Origin: Actinopolyspora alba
Lineage (GTDB): Bacteria; Actinomycetota; Actinomycetes; Mycobacteriales; Pseudonocardiaceae
DNA length: 64,000 bases
Assembly (NCBI RefSeq): GCF_900112765.1
Contig: NZ_FOMZ01000013.1
Coordinates: forward strand, 62,001 to 126,000
Direction of reading: 5' to 3'
The translations under genes and the position numbers were made by a program. Positions 8,591-17,666 of the stretch are shown piece after piece. Numbering within the stretch: position 1 is the stretch's first letter; each line of letters opens with the position of its first letter. Below the pieces are notes generated by a model, which was given only the letters and a program-made list of their open reading frames with translations, did not search any database and was not told where the DNA came from.

Positions 8591-9519
8591 GCCGGAGCCT
8601 TCCCGGTGCGCGTTCCGGTGGCAGAGCCGTGCTCGACGGAGGCCCGTCGGGGCGGACGTCTCGTCTCGGCGGCGCGGCGGTGCTGTTGTGCGCGCCCTTC
8701 GCCCTGCTGCTGCTCGGCACGGTGCTGGCACCGGTCACGTACGCGCTGTACCTGAGTCTGTTCACCGAGCGGTTGAGCGGATTGGGGTTCTCGGGGCCCA
8801 GTAGTGTTTTCGTCGCCTTCGGCAACTACGCCGATGTCGTCACCGACCCCGATTTTCTGCACGGTGTCGGCAACGTCGCGTTGTACGCGGTGATCCAGGT
8901 GCCGCTGATGCTCGGTGGTGCGCTGGTCGTGGCGCTGCTGATCGACTCAGCGGTCGCGCGGTTGAAGCAGGTCTGGTTGCTCGCGGTGTTCCTGCCCTAC
9001 GCGGTTCCCGGCGTGATCGCCGGGCTGATCTGGGGGTATCTCTACAGTCCCGGCATCGGTCCGATCAGTTCCATCGCTCCGATCGACCCGCTGGGGGCGA
9101 ACGGCATCCTGCCGTCGGTGGTCAACATCGCCACTTGGCAGTGGATGGGCTACAACATGATCATTTTTTACACCGCGTTGCAGACGGTCCCCCGTGAGCT
9201 GCTGGAAGCGGCCCGGGTGGACGGTGCGGGGCCGATACGCACCGCCCTGTCGGTGAAGCTGCCCTCCATCAGACCAACCCTGTTCGTGGGGCTGGTGTTC
9301 ACGATCATCGGTGCGCTGCAGCTGTTCACCGAACCGCTCGTGCTGCGGAGTTTCACCGGGGCGGTGACCAGCACCTGGACACCCAGCCTCTACGTCTACG
9401 ACTCGGCCTTCGTCGCCGGTGACTACGGCCGGGCCGCGGCTGCCTCCGTGCTGCTCGGTTTGGTTTCGGCGGTGCTCTCGGCCGTGGTGATGCGGATTTC
9501 CGCCCGGAGGTCACGATGA
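8587..9519 (+). CDS. Sugar ABC transporter permease (MalF-type)
   Basis: A 310-residue inner-membrane permease with about six transmembrane helices. The binding-protein-dependent permease EAA loop is visible as EAARVDGAGPIRTALSVKLP near residue 215, the docking site for the ATPase. The start ATG overlaps the binding-protein stop (ATGA) and the stop overlaps the next permease, showing strict translational coupling. The N-terminal 30 residues before the first helix are Gly/Arg rich. Confidence 0.92.
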   Translation: MSRSLPGARSGGRAVLDGGPSGRTSRLGGAAVLLCAPFALLLLGTVLAPVTYALYLSLFTERLSGLGFSGPSSVFVAFGNYADVVTDPDFLHGVGNVALYAVIQVPLMLGGALVVALLIDSAVARLKQVWLLAVFLPYAVPGVIAGLIWGYLYSPGIGPISSIAPIDPLGANGILPSVVNIATWQWMGYNMIIFYTALQTVPRELLEAARVDGAGPIRTALSVKLPSIRPTLFVGLVFTIIGALQLFTEPLVLRSFTGAVTSTWTPSLYVYDSAFVAGDYGRAAAASVLLGLVSAVLSAVVMRISARRSR

Positions 9520-10412
9520 GTGCGGCAACGACGGTCAACGGCACGGGCCGGAACGGTCGGCGCGGTCGGAAGGAACCCTCACCGTGGACCTCGCGGGCCG
9601 TTGTCCACGCCATGTTGGGAATCGCCGCGCTTTACAGCGTGCTTCCGCTGGTGTGGCTGGTCACCTCCTCGACGAAGTCGCTCGGGGAATTCTCCACGAC
9701 CTCGGCGTTCGAATTCGCGGATTGGAATCTTCCCGCGAATCTGCGGGCACTTTTCTCCGAGGCGGACGGTGTTTTCCTCGCCTGGACGCGGAATTCCGTA
9801 CTGTACGCGGGTGTCGGTGCCGTGCTCGGAGCGTTGATCTGCACCGCGTGCGGCTACGCGGTCGCCAAGTTGGAATTCCCGGGACGGCGCACGCTGTTCG
9901 CGGTGACCCTGACCGGGGTGCTGGTGCCCACGACGGCCCTGGCGTTGCCGCTCTACCTGATGGCCTCCGAACTCCGGCTGGTCGACACGTTCTGGGCCGT
10001 GTTCCTGCCGCTGTTGACCAATCCGTTCGGGGTGTACCTGGCGCGGGTCTACGCCGAGGCCGCGGTGCCGGACGAGGCGCTCGAGGCCGCGCGCATCGAC
10101 GGTTCCGGAGAGCTGAGGACCTTCTTCAGGGTGGCGCTGCCCATGATGCGTCCCGGGTTCGTGACCATCATCCTCTTCCAGTTCGTGCAGATCTGGAACA
10201 ATTTCTTCCTTCCGCTGGTGATGCTGACCGATCCCAGGCTCTTTCCGCTCAGTCTGGGGCTGTATCAGTGGAGCACTCGAGTGTCCCAGTTCCCGCAGTA
10301 CAACCCCCTGGTGATCACGGGGTCACTGCTCGCCGTGTTCCCGATAATCGTCGCGTTCCTGGTGCTGCAACGACAATGGCGGTCCGGTTTGACCGCGGGG
10401 AGTGTGAAATGA
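9516..10412 (+). CDS. Sugar ABC transporter permease (MalG-type)
   Basis: A 298-residue second permease of the importer. It carries the EAA loop EAARIDGSGELRTFFRVALPMMRP and the FVQIWNNFFLPLVML segment usual in MalG-like subunits. It couples by 4-base overlaps both to the upstream permease and to the downstream dehydrogenase. Together with the preceding two genes it makes up the importer minus its ATPase. Confidence 0.92.
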   Translation: MSAATTVNGTGRNGRRGRKEPSPWTSRAVVHAMLGIAALYSVLPLVWLVTSSTKSLGEFSTTSAFEFADWNLPANLRALFSEADGVFLAWTRNSVLYAGVGAVLGALICTACGYAVAKLEFPGRRTLFAVTLTGVLVPTTALALPLYLMASELRLVDTFWAVFLPLLTNPFGVYLARVYAEAAVPDEALEAARIDGSGELRTFFRVALPMMRPGFVTIILFQFVQIWNNFFLPLVMLTDPRLFPLSLGLYQWSTRVSQFPQYNPLVITGSLLAVFPIIVAFLVLQRQWRSGLTAGSVK

Positions 10413-11407
10413 GTTCGGAGCGCCCGGAAGCGCTGCTGGTGATGGACCGGAAAACCCTGCTCACCCAGTTCGGCGATCAGGAGATGGATCGCCTGCGTGA
10501 GCTGGCCTCGCTGGGAGACCCAGTCAGCAGCGCGGAACTGAGCTCTGCCAAGGTGCGTCGGCGGCTGGCCGAGGTGGAGGTGCTGATCACCTCCTGGGGG
10601 TGTCCCCCGCTGGACGCGGACGTCATGGCGGCGGCTCCCGAGCTGAGAGCGGTGCTGCACGCGGCGGGCAGTGTGCGGGGACACGTCGGTGCGGAGGTCT
10701 TCGACCGGGAGGTGCTGGTCACGACCGCCGCCGATGTCAACGCGGAGCCGGTGGCGCGCTACACCCTCGCCGCGGTTCTGTGGTCGGGCAAGAAGGTGCC
10801 GTTCCTGTTCGGCCGTTCGCACTCCTGGGAGGGCGACCGGCAGGTGCGCGTGCTCGACGAGCAGACCGTCGTGGTGGTGGGTTTCTCGCGGGTCGGCAGG
10901 CGCGTGGTCCGCTTGCTTCGGGAGTTCGACTCGAACAGGATCCTGGTGGTCGATCCCGTGGCCGATCCCGCGGAGATCACCGCGGCCGGTGCGTCGCCCG
11001 CGACGTTGGAGCAGGCGCTGCCGCGGGCCGACGTGCTGAGTCTGCACGCGCCGCTGCTGCGGCGGACCCGGGGGATGATCGGTGAGTCCGAATTGGAGGC
11101 ACTTCCGCCCGGTGCCGTGCTCATCAACACGGCCCGGGGTGCCCTGGTGGACACCGCCGCTCTGGAGCGGGCGTGTCGTGGTCGGGACATCTACGCGATT
11201 CTCGACGTCACCGATCCGGAGCCGTTGCCCGAGGATTCCGCGTTGCACGGCTTGTCCAACGTGGTGCTGACCCCGCACGTCGCGGGGTCGCTGGGCGAGG
11301 AGACCCGGCGCATGAGCGCGGCGGCCCTGGACGAGCTGCATCGCTACGTCTCGGGGCTTCCGGCGAGGGCCCCCGTGACGCGGCGGAGTCTGGAGGTTCA
11401 GGCGTGA
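10409..11407 (+). CDS. D-2-hydroxyacid dehydrogenase family protein
   Basis: A 332-residue NAD(P)-dependent dehydrogenase of the D-isomer-specific 2-hydroxyacid family. The cofactor site is VVVVGFSRVGRRVVRLL; the family signature follows as LPPGAVLINTARGALVDTAAL, with catalytic Arg in INTARG, Glu in DVTDPEPLP and His in LTPHVAGS. Its position inside the sugar operon, coupled to the permease upstream and to the DUF2264 gene downstream, suggests that it reduces or oxidises a keto or hydroxy acid derived from the imported sugar, for example a uronic acid product. That role is inference. Confidence 0.85.
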   Translation: MSSERPEALLVMDRKTLLTQFGDQEMDRLRELASLGDPVSSAELSSAKVRRRLAEVEVLITSWGCPPLDADVMAAAPELRAVLHAAGSVRGHVGAEVFDREVLVTTAADVNAEPVARYTLAAVLWSGKKVPFLFGRSHSWEGDRQVRVLDEQTVVVVGFSRVGRRVVRLLREFDSNRILVVDPVADPAEITAAGASPATLEQALPRADVLSLHAPLLRRTRGMIGESELEALPPGAVLINTARGALVDTAALERACRGRDIYAILDVTDPEPLPEDSALHGLSNVVLTPHVAGSLGEETRRMSAAALDELHRYVSGLPARAPVTRRSLEVQA

Positions 11408-13377
11408 CACCGGTGGAGAACCGTGAGTTGAGCCCGTACACGGGCTGGACGCGGCAGCACTGGGCGAGCACGGCCGACGGGCTGCTGCACGCGGTCCAGC
11501 GGTATCGGTCCCCGTCGGGGGCGCGCTTCGACCTGCCGGGGCCGGTCAGCGCGAACGGGTCGCGCTCGGACGGTCTCGAGGGGTTCGCCCGCACCTTCCT
11601 GTTGCAGGGCTTCCGGGTGGTCGGAGAGCAGGGACGTGACCCGACCGGTTTGCTGGAGCGCTACGCCGAGGGGCTCGCCGCGGGCACGGATCCGACTTCC
11701 CCGGAACGCTGGCCCCGGCCGGACGAGTTGGGACAGGCCAAGGTCGAGGCGGCCTCGATCGCGCTGATCCTGCGGATCACGCGGCGGTGGTTGTGGGACG
11801 AGCTGGACGACCGCGTGCGGCAACGGGTCGTGGACTGGCTGTCCACGGTGGTCGGACAGCCGTACCCGCCCATCAACTGGGTGTGGTTTCGCGTCGTGGT
11901 GGAGTCCTTCCTGCGTGAGGTGGGCGGGCCCTGGTCGGCCGCCGACATCGAGGAGGACCTCGCCGTGCACGCCTCGCTGCGGCGCGGCGACGGCTGGTAC
12001 AGCGACGGGCAGGAGCGGGCCTTCGACCACTACGTCGGCTGGGCGCTGCACCTGTACCCGATGCTGTGGACGCACTGGTTCGACGTCGTCGGCTCGTTGT
12101 GCCCGGTCGGAACCTACCGAACGTGGACCGCCGATCTGGCCCGTTACCTGGACGACCTCGTTCACCTCGTGGGTTCCGACGGCTCGCCGCTGCTGCAGGG
12201 GCGCAGCCTGATCTACCGCTTCGCCGCCGCGGCACCGTTCTGGGTGGGTGCCGTCACCGGACACGGCGGCCTCTCCCCGGGGCTGGTGCGGCGGGCGTGC
12301 AGTGGTGTCCTGCGGCACTTCGCGGACCGCGGAGTGCCCGATTCGGACGGTTTGCTGAATCCGGGCTGGCACGGATCCTGGCCGGGAATGCGGCAGGCCT
12401 ACTCCGGAGCGGGATCGCCGTACTGGGCGAGCAAGGGGATGCTCGGGCTGGCCCTGCCCGCGCACCATCCCGTCTGGAACGCGGTCGAAGAGCCGCTACC
12501 CAGTGAGAGTTCCGACCACGCTCGGGCGGTATCCGCGCCGGGGTGGCTGGTCTCGCATCGCCGCGCCGACGGTGTGGCGATCGTGCTCAACCACGGCACC
12601 GACCACGCCGGGACCGGTGAGCGCAGGTCCGATTCCGCGCTGTACGCCAGGATCGGGTACTCCACGGCGACGGTGCCCCCGCTGACCGGGGCAACAGTGG
12701 ACGATCCCGTGGACAACACGGTGGCGATCGTCGACGGGGTCGGCGACGCCACGCACCGGACCGGCTTCGAGCGGCTGTACGTCCGCGAAGCCGACGACGA
12801 GGTCCTGACGGCGGCCAGCCGTGGCCGTGCGTGCTGGATCGACACGCAGGAGGACGAGACGGCCGACCACGGCTACGGCAGGCGCGGTGCGGTGGTCGAA
12901 GGTCCGGTGCTGACGGTCGCTTCGGTGCTGCGCGCGGGCGTGGAGGTGCGGTTGGTTCGGGTGGACGGCGCCGGATGGGACGCGCGGGTTCCGGGCTGTT
13001 TCGTCCGGATGGGCGGCTGGCCGGTCGCCTCCGACAGCGAACCCACGGCTCGGGGAGGTACGAGCCGGACGCGGGTGTCGTTCGAGAGCTCCGAGCTGCG
13101 TTCACTGGTGTTCGGCATTCGTGGTTTCACCGGCGGCGGGCTCGCATCGGAGTTCGGCACGAGTCCGCTCGGTGCGTGGACGGCCGTTCCGTGGCTGGCC
13201 ACCGACGACGTTCCGGTGGGCGAGGTGCTGGCCGGGGGAGTCCTCCTCGATCGCGGGGGTGTGCCACCGGTGGATCCCACCGTGCTGGCGATCCCCGACG
13301 GGGAAGGCGGACACGAGGTGACCGTGGCATGGCCCGACGGGGTGAGCACCACGGTCGAGCTGCCCGGAACTCCGTGA
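11404..13377 (+). CDS. DUF2264 domain protein, putative carbohydrate-active (alpha,alpha-toroid) enzyme
   Basis: A 657-residue protein that I recognise as DUF2264. The N-terminal part (residues 1-350) is Trp/His rich, with repeated helical segments such as FARTFLLQGFRV, PINWVWFRVVVESFLREVGG, DGWYSDGQERAFDHYVGWALHLYPMLWTHW and LLNPGWHGSWPGMRQAYSGAGSPYWASKG, like an (alpha/alpha) toroid. The C-terminal part is beta-rich. No signal peptide is seen, so it should act in the cytoplasm on imported oligosaccharide. The GTG start overlaps the dehydrogenase stop (GTGA). Members often sit in polysaccharide loci; I recall no firm assigned reaction for this one. Confidence 0.8.
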   Translation: MTPVENRELSPYTGWTRQHWASTADGLLHAVQRYRSPSGARFDLPGPVSANGSRSDGLEGFARTFLLQGFRVVGEQGRDPTGLLERYAEGLAAGTDPTSPERWPRPDELGQAKVEAASIALILRITRRWLWDELDDRVRQRVVDWLSTVVGQPYPPINWVWFRVVVESFLREVGGPWSAADIEEDLAVHASLRRGDGWYSDGQERAFDHYVGWALHLYPMLWTHWFDVVGSLCPVGTYRTWTADLARYLDDLVHLVGSDGSPLLQGRSLIYRFAAAAPFWVGAVTGHGGLSPGLVRRACSGVLRHFADRGVPDSDGLLNPGWHGSWPGMRQAYSGAGSPYWASKGMLGLALPAHHPVWNAVEEPLPSESSDHARAVSAPGWLVSHRRADGVAIVLNHGTDHAGTGERRSDSALYARIGYSTATVPPLTGATVDDPVDNTVAIVDGVGDATHRTGFERLYVREADDEVLTAASRGRACWIDTQEDETADHGYGRRGAVVEGPVLTVASVLRAGVEVRLVRVDGAGWDARVPGCFVRMGGWPVASDSEPTARGGTSRTRVSFESSELRSLVFGIRGFTGGGLASEFGTSPLGAWTAVPWLATDDVPVGEVLAGGVLLDRGGVPPVDPTVLAIPDGEGGHEVTVAWPDGVSTTVELPGTP

Positions 13378-13440
13378 GTCCGCTTTCGCTCGCCCTGCCG
13401 AGCGAGCACGTTTATCCGGCCGAACCGAACAGGAGTTGTC

Positions 13441-15489
13441 GTGTCGTACCGACCGTTTTCGGCGAACTGGTTCACCGGGTCCCGCTGGGAGGGACGGATC
13501 GCCTACGGCGCCGATTACAACCCGGAGCAGTGGTCGCGTCCCGTCTGGGACGAGGACGTGCGGCTGATGAACGAGGCCGGGGTGAACATCGTGTCGCTGG
13601 GGATATTCTCCTGGGCCCGTGTCGAACCCGAGCCGGGCGTTCACGATTTCGGGTGGCTGGACGAGGTCATGAACCTGCTGCACGAGCACGGGATCGCGGT
13701 GGACCTGGCCACGGCAACGGCCTCGCCACCTCCGTGGCTGGCCGCTCGCCACCCGGAGATCCTGCCGGTGGACCGACAGGGACGGACCCTGTGGCCGGGC
13801 GGGCGCCAGCACTGGCGGCCCACCTCCCCGGTGTTCCGGGAGTACGCGTTGCGCCTCGTCCGGGTGATCGCCGAGCGGTACCGCGATCACCCGGCCCTGG
13901 TCGCCTGGCACGTTTCCAACGAGCTCGGTTGCCACAACGTCTACGACTACTCCGAGGACGCCGCGCGTGCGTTTCGGAGCTGGTTGCGCTCCCGCTACGG
14001 AACCGTGGAGCGGCTCAACGAGGTGTGGGCGACGGATTTCTGGTCGCAGCGCTACGGCGACTGGGAGGAGATCCTGCCGCCGCGGCTGGCCGCGGCGTTC
14101 CCGAACCCGACGCAGCGGCTCGACTTCCGGCGTTTCTGCTCGGACTCGCTCAAGGACCACTTCCGCGCCGAGCGGGACGTGCTGCGTTCGGTCACCCCGG
14201 CGGTTCCGGTGACGACCAATTTCATGATCATGGGCAACGCCAAGGGGATGAACTACGCGGACTGGGCGGGCGAGGTCGACTTCGTGTCCAACGACCACTA
14301 CCTGGAGCCGGGGCCGCGGGCGCTGGACGAGCTGTCCTTCTCGGCCGGTCTGACCGGCGGGATCGCGGGTGGAAAACCCTGGTTCCTCATGGAGCACGCC
14401 ACCGGCGCGGTCAACTGGCGCCCGGTGAACAAACCCAAGAAGCCGGGCGAACTGGGCCGCGACTCGCTGGTCCACGTCGCGCACGGTGCCGACGCGGTGT
14501 GCTTCTTCCAGTGGCGGCAGTCCCGGGCCGGTGCGGAGAAGTACCACTCGGCGATGCTGCCGCACGCGGGGGAGGACACCGAAACGTTCCGCGCGGTCAA
14601 GGAGCTCGGCGGGGTCCTAGCGGAAATCTCCGCCGTGGTGGGCTCGTTCCGAGCGCCGGCGCGGGTGGCCGTCCTGTTCGACTGGGAGTCTTGGTGGGCA
14701 GCTGAGCTCGACTCGCACCCCACTTGGCTGCTGGACTACCGGCGGGAGGCTCTGGACTGGTACTCGGCTCTGATCGAGCTGGGGGTGGTGGTCGACGTGA
14801 TACCCACCGATGTCCCCCTCGGACGGTACGAGGTGGTCATCGCCCCGGTGCTGCACGTCGTGCCGAACCAGTTGTCCGAGCGGTTGCACCGGTTCGTCGA
14901 GGACGGTGGGCATCTCGTGACCACGTACTTCTCCGGCACTGTCGACGAACACGACCACGTCTGGCTCGGTGGCTATCCCGGGGCGCTGCGTGAGCTGCTG
15001 GGCATCCGTATCGAGGAGTTCGGCCCCTTGTTCGAGGCGGAATCGGTGGAGCTCGACGACGGTTCGACCGGCACGCTCTGGACCGACCGGATCGAGCTCA
15101 TCGGTGAGGACGTCGAGGTGCTGGCCTCCTACCGGACCGGTGACTACGCGGGCCGTCCGGCGATCACGCGCAGGCCACGAGGGAGCGGTTCGGCCTCCTA
15201 CGTGTCCACCCGGCTGGGCGTGGCTGGGGCGGAGCGCGTGCTGCGCACGGTCCTCGACCGGGCGGGCGTGGTCAGCGAGCTTCCCGCGGAGCTGCGGGGA
15301 CGGGTGCAGCTGGTGATACGGCACGACGCGCGGCGCCGGTACTGGTTCCTGATCAACCGTACGGAGCGGGAAGTGGCGCTGGCTGGGGTGGCGGGCACGG
15401 AAATCGCTCGGAGCGCGCGTCCGGAACGAGGCGGTGCCGCGTCCGTGGTCCCGGCAAGGGGAGTGGTCGTGCTGGAGAAACCCCGGTAA
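13441..15489 (+). CDS. GH42-family beta-galactosidase
   Basis: A 682-residue glycoside hydrolase family 42 enzyme, close to the usual family length. It shows the N-terminal YGADYNPEQW signature, the acid/base Glu in AWHVSNELGCH, and the probable nucleophile Glu in FLMEHATGAVNW; the middle holds the trimerisation domain and the C-terminus a beta domain. It has no signal peptide, so it should remove beta-linked galactose from imported oligosaccharides in the cytoplasm. The GTG start is preceded by AGGAG about six bases upstream; the gap of 63 bases from DUF2264 suggests it belongs to the same operon. The galacto substrate fits the secreted exo-galactanase encoded further on. Confidence 0.93.
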   Translation: MSYRPFSANWFTGSRWEGRIAYGADYNPEQWSRPVWDEDVRLMNEAGVNIVSLGIFSWARVEPEPGVHDFGWLDEVMNLLHEHGIAVDLATATASPPPWLAARHPEILPVDRQGRTLWPGGRQHWRPTSPVFREYALRLVRVIAERYRDHPALVAWHVSNELGCHNVYDYSEDAARAFRSWLRSRYGTVERLNEVWATDFWSQRYGDWEEILPPRLAAAFPNPTQRLDFRRFCSDSLKDHFRAERDVLRSVTPAVPVTTNFMIMGNAKGMNYADWAGEVDFVSNDHYLEPGPRALDELSFSAGLTGGIAGGKPWFLMEHATGAVNWRPVNKPKKPGELGRDSLVHVAHGADAVCFFQWRQSRAGAEKYHSAMLPHAGEDTETFRAVKELGGVLAEISAVVGSFRAPARVAVLFDWESWWAAELDSHPTWLLDYRREALDWYSALIELGVVVDVIPTDVPLGRYEVVIAPVLHVVPNQLSERLHRFVEDGGHLVTTYFSGTVDEHDHVWLGGYPGALRELLGIRIEEFGPLFEAESVELDDGSTGTLWTDRIELIGEDVEVLASYRTGDYAGRPAITRRPRGSGSASYVSTRLGVAGAERVLRTVLDRAGVVSELPAELRGRVQLVIRHDARRRYWFLINRTEREVALAGVAGTEIARSARPERGGAASVVPARGVVVLEKPR

Positions 15490-15520
15490 TGACCACCCGG
15501 CCCCCGGTGACGGCATGAAC

Positions 15521-15559
15521 TCCCGCCGACCGCACGCGACACGCGAGCGGTCGGCGGGA
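15521..15559. terminator. Strong bidirectional terminator between convergent GH42 and BNR genes
   Basis: A perfect 13-bp stem (TCCCGCCGACCGC at 15521-15533 with its complement at 15547-15559) encloses a 13-base loop and lies in the 76-base gap between two convergent genes. There is no T tract, as is usual at this GC content. Confidence 0.8.
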
Positions 15560-15565
15560 AGCGCG

Positions 15566-17002
15566 TCAGCCGAGTCGGAAGTCGGCGACGTGGATGGGCG
15601 ACGGGGTCGTTCCCGTCGACGCCTCCTGGTACAGCACGGAGAGCACACCGTCGGCCGCCAGGCGGGAGGTGTCCACGTTGACCTCGCCGAAGGCGTTCAT
15701 GTCGGGGCGGTCGAACACCACGGTCCAGTCGGTCCAGTCGCTGGCCGCGCTGGCCGCCACGATCTTGCCTTTCGGCATGACGAGATAGGCGTTGTCGTCC
15801 TGATCGAACACCAGCTGTGTCCGCTGGGTGGAGTTCGGCGGGACGGGAACCTCCCGTTTGGTCCAATCGCCGTCGTCGCCGCGGACGAGGTGGAACGTGC
15901 GGCCGTGTTCGGTGCGCTGCTCGGAGTAGTCCGTCACGCACTGGGTGAACCGGCCGGGCACGTAGCTGATCACCGCGTGCGGCGTGTCGGTGGAATCGAC
16001 CGCCTGGCTTTCCTGGTTCATGAGCCCGTGGTTGGGGCCGAGCGGGTCGGCCACGATGCCCGGGGAGTCGACGGCCACCGGCTCCCGGCCGGTGACACCG
16101 ACCGTCTCGCCCGCACCGTTGCGCCAGGTCCGCCCCTGGTCGTCGCTGTATACGTAGCCGGTGTCGTGGTTGGTCAGTCCGCCCGGATCACACAGCACCG
16201 ACCGGTTGCCCTCGCGCCACGTGAAGGTCGCGTGCAGCCGCCCGTTGTCGTCGTAGGTCAACCCGTGCAGGTACATGTTCCGGGTGTTCGACACCACGCC
16301 GTTCGGGGCGGTCCACGCCCCGGTCGCCGATGTCCAGCCTCCGAGTTTGTCCCAGGCGCCGTTGGCGTACTCGGCCAGTTCGTTGACACCGTCGCCCGAA
16401 CCCCCGGTGCGGTAACTGAACTGGAGCTTGCCCCGCGGGGTCACGATGAATCGCGGGTAGGTCATCGCCCCGAGTTCCTCGTCGCCCAGCGTGCGTCGGA
16501 CCTCGCCGAACATCCCGGAGTTCCAGGGGTGAGCAGCGGGCCGGGAGACCAGCCCTTCGGTGGACCTGACGTAGTGGATCCGGCTGTTGTGCGTGTCCAT
16601 CGCGACGTGCAGGCGGCCGTCCTCGGGTGAGATTCCGAGGGAGATGACGTTGTGCGAGTCGTCGACGCTGAGCTCGTGCGGCAGGGTCGCGGTCTCCCAC
16701 CCGCCGTTGCCGTGCAACGGCCTGCGGGCCACGACGGCGTTGCGACTGTCCGTGTACCAGGCGGCGTACTGATATCCGGCGTAGGTGCGAACGGCGTCCT
16801 GCTGGAACGAATTGTTGTTGACCAGCCCGTCGTAGGAGACGAAGTACAGCGCGGACCGGTCGAGCACCGTGTCCGAGAGCAGGGTCGCGTCGGGCTCGGT
16901 GTTTCCTGGATTCTGGGCGAAGTCCGGTGGATCGGCCGCGGCGTTGCTGGGCAGCACGAGCGCCGCGGTGATCAGCAGGGTCGTGAGTACGGCTCTGCGC
17001 AT
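15566..17002 (-). CDS. Secreted BNR_4-type beta-propeller protein, putative carbohydrate lyase/hydrolase
   Basis: A 478-residue exported protein: a short basic N-terminus, one hydrophobic stretch and an Ala-x-Ala site near residue 22, then propeller-like repeats (YQYAAWYTDSRNAVVARRP, DSHNVISLGIS, GRLHVAMDTHNSRIHYVRS, YVYSDDQGRTWRNGAG). The conserved His-rich strands (DSHN, MDTHNSRIHY, MYLHGLTYD, TNHDTGYVYSDD) match the BNR_4 group. From family knowledge this includes ulvan lyases and relatives that act on rhamnose/glucuronate linkages, including enzymes removing rhamnose-glucuronate caps of arabinogalactan; which activity applies here cannot be read off. Divergent from GH5, with palindromes of the AAACGTTT type in the gap. 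A GGAAAGG ribosome-binding site precedes the ATG. Confidence 0.8.
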   Translation of the reverse strand: MRRAVLTTLLITAALVLPSNAAADPPDFAQNPGNTEPDATLLSDTVLDRSALYFVSYDGLVNNNSFQQDAVRTYAGYQYAAWYTDSRNAVVARRPLHGNGGWETATLPHELSVDDSHNVISLGISPEDGRLHVAMDTHNSRIHYVRSTEGLVSRPAAHPWNSGMFGEVRRTLGDEELGAMTYPRFIVTPRGKLQFSYRTGGSGDGVNELAEYANGAWDKLGGWTSATGAWTAPNGVVSNTRNMYLHGLTYDDNGRLHATFTWREGNRSVLCDPGGLTNHDTGYVYSDDQGRTWRNGAGETVGVTGREPVAVDSPGIVADPLGPNHGLMNQESQAVDSTDTPHAVISYVPGRFTQCVTDYSEQRTEHGRTFHLVRGDDGDWTKREVPVPPNSTQRTQLVFDQDDNAYLVMPKGKIVAASAASDWTDWTVVFDRPDMNAFGEVNVDTSRLAADGVLSVLYQEASTGTTPSPIHVADFRLG

Positions 17003-17085
17003 GTCAGACGGACCTTTCCGGCAGTGCTGCGTGCGGTAACTCGGTGGCGGCTTCCGAGCGCGTGCGCATGGCCCCTCCTGTGTTG

Positions 17086-17245
17086 AAACGTTTTATGATG
17101 CGCTGAAGTTAAGTGAGTCACAGCGTTCCGTCAAGACGTGCCGGTCTCGCACGAAGAGAGGTTTCGATGTTTCCTTGGGGTACCGCGTGGGGTGGTTGGT
17201 GTCGCCCGTGCCGCGAACCACGACTCTCGCCATAAAACGTTTTAT
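17086..17245. promoter_or_regulatory. Two AAACGTTT-type palindromes, LacI-family operator-like
   Basis: The first, AAACGTTT with a flanking TTAT, lies at 17086-17093, just upstream of the BNR gene start. The second, a perfect 14-base palindrome ATAAAACGTTTTAT, is at 17232-17245. AT-rich palindromes with a central CG are typical LacI/GalR operators, and two copies could allow looping across the divergent promoter region. The partner regulator is not certain. Confidence 0.55.
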
Positions 17246-17388
17246 CGATGCCGCGTCGCGATAGTCGGGTTCGCCGGGAATTCGTGTGCTGCCGTGCCCC
17301 TTCCGGGCGCTCCCGGAGCGCGGCGGCCGTGTCGTGGCCTCGGAGTGGATCCATGCCGGACGACAGGCGGGATGGTTTCGTTTCTGAT

Positions 17389-17416
17389 CGATTGTGATCG
17401 TTTGGGTGCGATTGTG
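17389..17416 (+). promoter_or_regulatory. Second copy of the paired CGATTGTG direct repeats
   Basis: CGATTGTG occurs at 17389 and 17409, again 20 bases apart, embedded in a longer stretch (roughly 17365-17500) that is nearly identical in order to roughly 7112-7260 upstream of the importer. A GTGAC-TGTC-GTCAC dyad follows, as in the first copy. This places the GH5 unit under the same likely control as the importer. Confidence 0.55.
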
Positions 17417-17482
17417 TTGACTTGGAACCGCGTCGCGCGGTGAAGTGACTGTCGTCACTCGGATACGGAATGGGAAGGCCGC

Positions 17483-17596
17483 ATGGGCGAAGCGAGGTGT
17501 CCACAGTTTCCGGACCGTTCCCGGTCCGCCGAGCGCTCCTGGTTCTGGCACTCACGGGAGACCTTCCCGGCGACGGTGCCGCGAGCGTTCCGGTGA
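17483..17596 (+). pseudogene. Relic or leader ORF matching the 5' end of the substrate-binding-protein gene
   Basis: A 37-codon open frame begins ATGGGCGAAGCGAG, matching the start of the importer's binding-protein gene (ATGGACGAAGCGAG), and it sits at the same distance from the duplicated promoter. After about 20 bases the similarity is lost and no Tat or lipobox sequence is seen. It is best read as the remnant of a duplicated gene start carried along with the promoter; a translated leader is possible. Confidence 0.35.
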
Positions 17597-17666
17597 ACCG
17601 ACTTTCCGCCAACTGGTCATCAGCCCGCGCAGCACAGTCCCGGACATCATCGACCTTGGGGAAACC

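Noticed and set aside
5816-8731. A 971-codon minus-strand frame across the regulator and binding-protein genes.
   Set aside because: It is antisense to two well-supported genes and has the Arg/Pro/Gly-rich look of high-GC shadow frames.
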